This document shows, piece by piece, positions 56,588 through 64,000 of a stretch of 64,000 nucleotides of DNA. The first letter of the stretch is position 1; every line of letters starts with the position of its first letter. This DNA is from Stemphylium vesicarium (lineage: Eukaryota; Ascomycota; Dothideomycetes; Pleosporales; Pleosporaceae), in NCBI GenBank assembly GCA_004380135.1, contig QXCR01000068.1, positions 117,545 to 181,544 of the forward strand. Reading direction: 5' to 3'. Under the pieces are notes generated by a model. It had not been told where the DNA came from, made no database searches, and was given only the letters and a program-made list of their open reading frames with translations. A program made the position numbers and the translations under genes.

Positions 56588-58267
56588 TTACCCGTCCTCT
56601 TCACTCCACGGTGTAATAAACTTCCCCAGACCGTAACCCCAAACGTTCTTGTTGACCGTGATGGCGACGAACAAAGATCCCGCAACAGGCTTGTACGAAT
56701 CAACAGCATAGGTGCTGACGATACCAGGCAGTGCAGCTACTTGAATACCGGCGCATGTATACCCGATGATGACGATCACTTCCCAAGCCCACTTGTGCTC
56801 ATACCCCACTGCTACAACCACATTTCCGATGAACATGATGATGACATACGGAATCATCGCCGGTAAGCGCATCTCCGGCTCACGGATGCCATTGTTCTTC
56901 CTCGTGCTTCGCGCGGACAACCAATCACTGAGCGGTCCTGCAGTCAAGAGGCCGATGAACGCGCCGACCATGACGGCGAAGTTGGTAAAGCCGACTACCA
57001 TCGGCTTCATGTTGTATGGCGGAGCGGCGAGTACTTGACTCTGGGTCAGGTTGATAGTGAGGAAACTGGAGCAAGACCAGCTTACGACAAAAGCCGCAAA
57101 TTCGACAATAGGGAAAGCGAAAAGCTTCCATGGAATCCAAAGATCGAGAAAGATGGTCCGGAATGGGTGGGCGTTTGGTTGGAAAACTCTCCATTGCCAC
57201 TTTCCTGGCTTGCCGCGGCCGAGATAGGGATCGCGCTGTGCTGTTTCGGACATAGAAAGATCGTTGGCGTTTGGCAAGGCGGAATTGGCGGTGTTGACGT
57301 GTTGAATGTCATCGGACTCTCTTGAGGCATCAGAATTTGCTACGTCTTCCTGGGTCGTCGCTCGTGTTTTCTCGTCAAGCGAGCTAGGTTTCTTTTGTCC
57401 AGGGCGCTCGGGTAGCGCGCGCTTGAACCTCGTCTCCGGGAACATGAAGACGATCATCAAAAAAGAGAGGCCAAGAATGCCCGTGTTGAGCCACCAAAAG
57501 CTGCGCCATCCGACCGTCTCTGTCATCGACCCAGCGACAATGGGGCCTGCCATGAGCGAGCCCATGTACACAACCCAGTACAACGTATTCCATTTTCCGC
57601 GATCGTGCAGGAAGAATATGTCGGCGATGATCTCGGGCATGATAGTCTCTCCAGGACCGGCACCGATACCATTGACGATGCATGCACCCATGAAAGAGCC
57701 GTAGGAGTTGGCCTTGGCGCGCCATATCGATGTACCAAAGTTGATGAGCTGCGAGGCAAGGTACACTGGACGACGACCGAAAGAGGAGCTGATGGGAACC
57801 CTGTCATAGACGCATCAGCCATCGGGTCAGAGTGAACAGGATCGGCAAACTCACCAGATAAAGTTACTGAAGCCAAGCACCAATATGCAAACACCAGTGA
57901 ACTGCACCGCACCAGCCAAGTCGGTGTTGAAAGCCTGGATGAGAGCCGGAAACATGGGCGAAAGGGCCAATGGTCCGAACCCTTGGGTGAACGTTGCGAC
58001 AGACGCTGCTGTGATGCATGCCAGCTTCCACTTGGTAGTCCAGTTGAGTGGATCATTGGGATCATCGCTAGGTTGAGGAACAAGAACTTCGCGATGTGCG
58101 CCTTTGACGAAATGATGCGAGCCAACATCGGCCATTACCTCCGTGCCGGGAAGTATCTCAGTATGAAGCTCGGCTTCGAGCTGGCGCCGCTCCTATGACA
58201 TGTCAATAGTGTACCGCCACAAAGTTGATCGCAATCTTACATCTTCGTTGTAGTCGTGAGCCTCCAT
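56588..58267 (-). CDS. MFS transporter, DHA1 polyamine/drug:H+ antiporter type
   Basis: There are three exons: 58267-58241 (nine codons), 58192-57855 and 57800-56588. The introns are 58193-58240 (48 nt) and 57801-57854 (54 nt). Together they encode 525 residues. The N-terminus is hydrophilic, then DPNDPLNWTTKWK precedes helix 1, a hallmark of fungal DHA1 transporters. The loop 2-3 signature is shortened to FGRRPVYLAS, and GSFMGACIVNGIGAGPGETIMPE occupies helix 4. A long charged central loop separates the two six-helix halves. Relatives include yeast Tpo and many transporters linked to toxin or metabolite export. Substrate cannot be deduced. No biosynthetic partner genes are adjacent. The frame is intact although it lies between a repeat array and transposon remnants. 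Confidence 0.92.
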
Positions 58268-59227
58268 GATTAGTGGAGTGAGGCCTTGCTCGCAATGAAG
58301 GAAGTAATAAAGTCAAATTGATGCGCAACGATATAACAGCGCTGATCAGTGGACTTTGTTCTCCAGACTTCGTAGGAACTGCCGTTACTTGTACCAAACT
58401 CTATTGATCTAAGCATCGTGTTTCAAGCCCTGTTGCGCTATACAGCGGCAGGTGGCTTGCAGCCAGATGTCAGACGTCGGAGTAATCGTGCCGCTAGGGA
58501 ATCGACAGAAGGATCGGCAACTGTGGACGGTTGCGATGTCAGGCACAAACAAGAGAAAGGGTCATGTCAACGCTCCTCGGACTTCGCCCCGCCAGGTATC
58601 CGGGCTCTGCAAGCTTTCATTCCATCCCAATGGCCAGGTCTTGCTGTCGCCCTCACGTGCGCTGACTATATCGACCGACCTAAAATGAACGCGTTTGTCG
58701 GGCCGCAAGGAGTGTTTCTTTCCATCCAGTCAAGCTTTTGCGAAGCTCGGCAGGCTGAAGACACCCCGGTACATTTACCGGTACCCATGTTCAACATTCT
58801 GAGCAATCTGGGGTTACCCCCAATTTTGGACCGAGTAAAGAGCGGATGGGCGGCACGGCAGATGCATGGACGGCATCGAAAAATGAGATAGTTTGACGAC
58901 CGGCTCGAATAATTGAGCCGACCTTAGGAGAGGCTGTGGTTTGATAGAGGATGATGAAGGGTTTGAGTGAGTCCCCGCAAGTTTGTGTAACTGCCGGGAC
59001 GCGCTACACTGCACTAAGTCGCTAGTACGATGCGGGGAAAAAGTGGGAGGGAGGCAGTTATGGACCGAGAACTTGGGGCTGACGTATGCAAAGTCAGCAA
59101 CGTGTTCCACCAGTCTTCGGGCCACACCAGTCCTCGGGCCACCCCACCAAACCTGACGCGACTCTTTACGCGATAGCTCTATAACAACATAAGATAATAG
59201 AGTTATATTTTATTATAAGGTAGTCTA
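58268..59227. other. promoter side of the MFS gene and left edge of the transposon block
   Basis: No gene is supported; a 157-codon plus-strand frame at 58418-58891 lacks recognisable features. Near 59.1 kb a doubled word (CCAGTCTTCGGGCCAC and CCAGTCCTCGGGCCAC) occurs just outside the transposase remnant and may belong to its terminal region. Confidence 0.5.
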
Positions 59228-60230
59228 TTACTGTCTATATTGAGTCATTGTATGTCCTTGGACGTGACACTTGCTACACATTGGTGGTGCGCGCTGACGT
59301 CCTTGAGTAGCTAGAACTTGTTCCACCTCCGCGACCACCCTTTCTGCCTCTGCAGCGAGCTGCTGGCTTTGCTGCGCTTGGAGAGCATCTCCACGAGCTA
59401 TACATTGATGCCGCTGGTCTCTCTTACGCTGCTGGCGCTGACTAGCTGCACGTAGCTTCTTATTCTCTCCAGCAAGTATTATTGCTAATTGCATTGCAAG
59501 CTGAGCGCCTTTAGCAAGCTGGCGGATAGCAATAGTAGTTGGGCTCTCTGATTGCCGATGAAACCTATCCTAGATATAGCGTACCTGCTGCTAAAGCTGT
59601 GCTACTGTATGTGGTGTTTCTGTCTGCATTACGATGTTATTGTCTGTAGCTGTCTGTGGTGGAGACGGTGTCCGGACAACCGTAAGCGACGACAGGACAT
59701 GCTCTAGACAGTGTGGGACTAACCCGGTTGCCTAAAAGCCGGCTTAGGTCTTCTGCTGCGTGAATACTGTCGGCCGGATCTGTGTATAGATTGTAAGGAA
59801 GTCTATCTTGTCAACGTGGTAGACGCCTTGGCGAGCGAGCTCCTGGATCTCATGGTCGTACGCGCGCTTGAGCGGCGCGAAGCAGCTCACATTAAGCGGT
59901 TGGAGGAGGTGAGAGGTATGAGACGGCATACAGAGAATGATAATGTTGTTCTTTGTACAGTACTGGTCAAACTCAGGCGTCACATGGCTGCTGTGACCGT
60001 CTAGGATAAGGAGACGACGAGCTCCATACGTATGAGACGCTGTATGTCTGTCGAAATGCTTACCAGACAGAATCAAGAACGGCGGGAGACACCAGCTAGA
60101 CGCGTTAATATACTTAATCGCGGTAACCTACTCTAGATTACCTAGCTATATAATAGTAGCGCGATTTATTATATCCAAGCTTATAACTACTTTAGAAGTA
60201 GCTATAACGCCTATTATAGAGCTAGTGTTG
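59228..60230 (-). mobile_element. pogo/Fot1-like DNA transposon remnant (DDE_1 transposase)
   Basis: Reading the minus strand, a DDE_1 superfamily transposase runs from about 60230 to 59228. The best-preserved part (60076-59744) has the catalytic LLILDGHSSHVTPEF and the IIILCMPSHTSHLLQPL block typical of pogo-like enzymes. Upstream of it, NxEXVTAIKYINASSWCLPP is recognisable but broken by stops. After 59744 the same frame continues through one TAA and three TAG codons, all explainable as CAA/CAG, to a helical Gln-rich tail and a CxxCxxxGH-like motif (MCSKCHVQGHT). Mutation is heavy in the upstream half and light in the middle. The N-terminal DNA-binding part is missing, so the element is non-autonomous. 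Terminal inverted repeats were not resolved. Confidence 0.82.
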
Positions 60231-63200
60231 GTAGGCCTTGTATGATCGTACGGGTGATAACAACAACGAGGTTCTTTTTGTGACTTGGTATTGGTATATT
60301 TATCTATAAACGTGGGTGCAACGAAGGTATACCTAAGCTTGGCGCGAGCCGGACTAAAGTAGGATTGAGTCGGCTTGTAGGCGAGTATTAAGTAGCTAAC
60401 GTCTCTACTAATACTTACGATCTAATACTAGAAGTCTTTTCTTTCTAGATAGCTAGTAACTTTGCGTATATTAGTAGTAACTATATATATAGTATTAAAT
60501 ATTAGAGCCTATTAGCCTCTAGACCTATCTATCTACTTAGACTACTAGCTTATTATTATTAATAAAGCGTTTAAGCGCGCGGTTTGGCGATGCCTTCGTA
60601 AAGGCGTCTGTAGGATTATCGTTGCTATTAATCTAGCGGATCTTATTGATCTCGCGACGCTTATATGATTGGCGCAGCGCTATGATGTTGATTATGAGTC
60701 GCTTCTCCTTCGTCGTACCAAGCTTTACTAGGCACTCGTACAGGGAGTACGAGTCTATATAGATAACTAGTGGGATTGTAGGGAGTCTAAGTCGTTTAGT
60801 GACTATCCTTAAGGTAGTGGCAATAGTAATGCCTATATTAAAACTATTAACTATGCTATAGATTTTAGAAGCTAGTACGCTCTATATAACGCGCTTATAT
60901 TTCGTGGAGCTATAGTAGATCACGTTGCCACGTAGTGTGAAAGTGTTAGCGTCCGTAGACTTATTAATGAGTATTAGAATAAAGCCTAACTATAAGCTAA
61001 GGTCCTTATTATTAGCGAAGGAGCTATCTATAAAGACTATTAGCTTAGCCTCTATAAGATTAATAGTAATGTAGCGTAGGCTATAATTAAGGTTCTCTAT
61101 TTACTATTTTAGGCGCTTATTAAGCGCCTTAATATCCTTATCTAATAGTTACTGCGCTTAAGTGGCGATGGATAGGTTAAATAATGCCTCTAGTTAGCAT
61201 ATTAATGCGATATATGCTTCTTAGGCGCGCTGTTCTATGTACTATTGCGCGTAATTAGGTGACTTGATATCTATAAGCCTAATCTTTCCTCTTTATTCTT
61301 TTTGCTAGAGGGATAAGGCTGGTTCGCTACTATTATCTATCGTGAGTGTATATCTATTAAAGTCTAGTTGCACCTCTTGTGTAAGTGCCGCCTTTGGCTT
61401 TAATTAGAATTGTGCCTTCTAGATCTTTTTCTCTTCTAGTGACGAGAACGCGGTCGTTCTAAGTATAAGGGTGTCGTCTGTTTATATGCTAATAATGCTA
61501 AAGATGTTGGCGTCGCTGTTCGTAATTAATAGGTATAGGTCGTATGTTAATGTTGCTATGTCTAGTTCCTTGTAATGGTGCCTATGATAGGTTGTCTACT
61601 AGTGGACTTCTGCCTCTGCGATCCTATATAGTAGCTTAATTACATAGAGTAGCGTGCTCTTTGGATATTAGGATACCAGCTTAGTAGGGAGGTGAGCGAG
61701 TATCGTCCATTTTAGTGATGTCTACGCCTGTGGATATGCCTGCGTGATATCGCGTAGCTTAACGCTTATGCCGCGTTATACTAGCCTAGGCGCTAGTAAT
61801 ATAATTATGCGCTAGCTACATCTCTAGATAGTTAGGGATTATGTTAGGATAGCCTCCTTGCTAGGATCCTAATAGCCTTAGATAACTAGACGGGATTTCT
61901 TATACGGCTTAGTCGTTTTCCTCTTTACTTTACGTACTAGGCGTGATTTAAATATACGGATTCTGCTATATAGCCTCTTATTATATTACTTAAATTTAAA
62001 GACTCTATAGCCTATAAGGTTGCTAATCTCTTAGTTATTAGACGCTTTAAAGGATGCGCCTAAAGTTGTAATTACTCTATTATTACGTAGCTTAATAGCT
62101 AGCTTAAGATTGTCCTGCTTCTTCTTAGTAATGTACGCGTGCGCCTTACGCTTGTTCTTTGATCCTGGAGGTCGGCCTCTCCTGCGTGGTTGCGCTGCCG
62201 GAGGTACTGCTACCGGCTCATGCGGCTCATTTAGTGCGTATGGCGCATTAGGGTCGCTCTAAAGGTGGTCCGGTCTGTAGTATGGCTTGACGACAGTTGA
62301 TCTGAATGTCGTTAGACCATTAACCATGTCTACAGTGACGTTGTGGCCGTCTATACTAGCGATCTTATACGGGCCATTCCAGCCATCACTCTCTCTCCAT
62401 ACTAAGACTTCGCTCTGGAGTGGGAGCGCGAGCATGTCTGCGGTGTCTAGTCCATTTTAGGTGTTTAAGGCGTCTACAACTTAGCGTTCTATAGTAAGCT
62501 TACGCAAGGCTTTTATCGCTTTTTAAATAGCCTTACTACGCTTAACTATTAAGAGAGATGGCGGTAACTCTATAGTTATTCGTAGGTATGCTCTAAAAAC
62601 TAGTAGGGTTGGGACTAGCCTATTAGGGCTAGCTATATTATTAATAGCCTTCATAGCTATCTGAAGAATCGCCTTATTAGACGTACTGTTATTAAGCTCT
62701 GCGTGGAGTATATCCCATGCGCGGTGCAGAGGTGCATAGTACCTCTTAATCTTACCTATAGACTAGTGCGCCTCTGTAGGTACTTACTTGCATGTGACTC
62801 CTATAATCTTTGCTTCTGCCTAGAATTCTGCGCTCGCGAAATTGGTGCCTGCGTCGTGCGTAATAATATCTAGTGGCCCTTAATACGTGTTAATCTATAG
62901 CATCTGTAGTGCTTACTATGTCTCCTTAGCCGAGATAGCGCTAAGGAACTTCGCGCCTTAAAATGTAGTTAAAGAATTAACTATATATAGTATAGGCTTG
63001 CTACTAAGAAATATTACGTCTATAAGTATCTCGTAGTTAAAGTAGTAATTATCCTTAAGAGTAAATTTAAATTAGCGTAGCGCTAAGCTATAGAGCTAGT
63101 AATAGTAGTAGAACTTAGTAACTTTCTCTAAGGTTTTCTCTTTAAAGTTATTATAGCTAGTATTTTTTAAGAGCTTAACTAGTCGTATAATAGCTAAGTA

Positions 63201-63702
63201 ACTAAACTAGCAATAGAGTCGTCTTAACTCTATCTCTATTAAGAATACTATTACTCTCTCTCTCTTAATTAGATAGAACTATAGATATCCCTATTTATAG
63301 AGAATAGAGATATATATCTTATTCTAGATAAGCTTATCTATAGTATTATTAAAGTATATATTTAGCCTATCTATATCTATAAGATATAGTAAGAATAGCG
63401 TAGGCGCCTTAAGTACTTTAAAGTTAATCTTCCTAATCTCTATAGAGACCTATATAATACTAATAGATACTATAGCTTTACCTTTACTAAACTTAATAGA
63501 TACCTTTTCTACTATAGACGTATTTAATAGGACTATTAGGTCTTCTCGTATAAGTGCGAGATACTACTTCTTACTAATAGTAGATACGTTTGCCGCGCCT
63601 ATGTCTAGTAGGATGCCTTAGTATATAGATCGCGTATAGCGGTCCTTAAGTAGAAACTGCGACGCTAGTGCTAATAGCGCGCCTTGGCTATATATATTAT
63701 CG
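60231..63702 (-). mobile_element. Ty1/Copia retrotransposon internal region, heavily mutated
   Basis: This is an AT-rich stretch full of TAG/CTA words and stops on every frame. Reading the minus strand from the right, the ordered Copia domains are recognisable despite the stops. An integrase-end segment near 62.4-62.3 kb has LVWRESDGWNGPYKI. A basic linker at 62190-62148 has RRRGRPPGSKNKRK. Reverse transcriptase includes QTDDTLIL at ~61482-61462, the YxDD-type site. RNase H ends near 60640-60570 with NDNPTDAFTK. The order integrase, reverse transcriptase, RNase H defines Copia. The mutation pattern (CpA to TpA, giving TAG/TAA) is that of repeat-induced point mutation. No coding capacity remains. 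A 3' LTR on the left is not visible; the pogo remnant begins there instead. Confidence 0.85.
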
Positions 63703-64000
63703 TGTTACAGATAACAAGCAACGGCCTCTCCTGGACGAAGGATGCGATGTTGGCAGCCAACAGTCGCACAAACCGTCAGGTAATGATCAGCGCGGGGCGC
63801 GCGGATCACGTGACTGGCATCCCGCCAAGACAGGACCTCCGGGAGGCCACTGCATGAAGGGAGGCCAGCGCCCTCCCAAACCTCCCGCTTGGCAGGGAGG
63901 CACGGGAGGACACAGGAATCAGCGATGAGGATATAAGGATGGAAAGGTTTCATTGTTTCTCTCGTTGTGGTCAACTCTCATAGTTACATCTCTTACCCAG
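63703..64000 (-). mobile_element. probable Copia LTR, partial, little mutated
   Basis: At 63703 composition switches abruptly from AT-rich to CpG-containing, balanced sequence starting TGTTACAG, whose complement ends CTGTAACA, as a fungal LTR end would. The position just upstream of the Copia 5' internal region (minus orientation) fits a 5' LTR. A TATATCC element lies near 63931 on the complementary strand. The outer end is beyond the window. The absence of the heavy mutation seen next door is unexpected for a repeat. Confidence 0.5.

Noticed and set aside
58418..58891. 157-codon plus-strand frame
   Set aside because: It has no domain, signal or conserved-looking segment, and mixed composition typical of chance frames.
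1..64000. TAG reassigned as a sense codon
   Set aside because: TAG ends intact genes here (MTG2, the first MFS transporter, NSUN2), so reassignment does not explain the in-frame TAGs.
1..64000. tRNA, rRNA or snRNA genes
   Set aside because: I saw no convincing A/B-box pair with cloverleaf potential or rRNA core sequence by eye. A covariance-model scan would be needed to exclude them.

Overview
The window looks like a chromosomal segment of a filamentous ascomycete (Pezizomycotina; the gene set and style suggest a dothideomycete, which is inference). The grounds are short introns of about 47-90 nt with GT(A/G)AGT-like donors and CTAAC/CTAAT branch sites, a Prf-like Zn2Cys6 regulator, a mucin-like surface protein, and transposon remnants in which CAA/CAG codons have become TAA/TAG (RIP-like mutation).

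Layout. 1-6 kb: an unrecognised gene with an in-frame TAG, the mitochondrial Obg-type GTPase MTG2, and a membrane-anchored short-chain dehydrogenase with a 48-nt in-frame intron. 6.2-10.4 kb: a 1387-residue Ser/Thr-rich single-pass membrane protein. 10.4-14 kb: no gene seen. 14-18 kb, minus strand: a von Willebrand A-like protein with an in-frame TAG, then a five-part gene model (four exons) for an E2-like UBC protein without a catalytic cysteine. 18-21.4 kb: GC-rich, no gene seen. 21.4-28.3 kb: an MFS transporter and a Zn2Cys6 transcription factor, six exons each or nearly so. 30-33.7 kb: a divergent pair, RPL7 and the NSUN2/Trm4-type tRNA methyltransferase. 34.7-39.7 kb: an accessory-looking block with an APH-like kinase, a coiled-coil gene fragment and a broken SLIP-GC-like large GTPase. 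41.2-51.8 kb: AHA1 (Hsp90 co-chaperone), a secreted sugar-dehydrogenase-like protein, a serine carboxypeptidase and a 1250-residue low-complexity protein. 52.2-54.7 kb: a degenerate array of pyrimidine-rich repeats. 55-56 kb: a membrane-protein pseudogene with two in-frame stops. 56.6-58.3 kb: a second MFS transporter. 59.2-64 kb: a pogo/Fot1-like transposase remnant beside an AT-rich, stop-riddled Copia retrotransposon, with a well-preserved probable LTR at the window edge.

How the genes work together. Conserved housekeeping genes (MTG2, RPL7, NSUN2, AHA1) are separated by faster-evolving blocks. RPL7, the tRNA m5C methyltransferase and MTG2 all serve translation, and RPL7 and the methyltransferase share a 240-nt intergenic region. 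No biosynthetic cluster was found. The most unusual features are the 2.5-kb pyrimidine/CGAAAA repeat array, repeated single C-to-T-type stops in otherwise open genes, and accessory GTPase and kinase genes lying between housekeeping genes.

All splice sites were inferred by eye from motifs and frame continuity. Family names rest on recognised motifs, not on searches.
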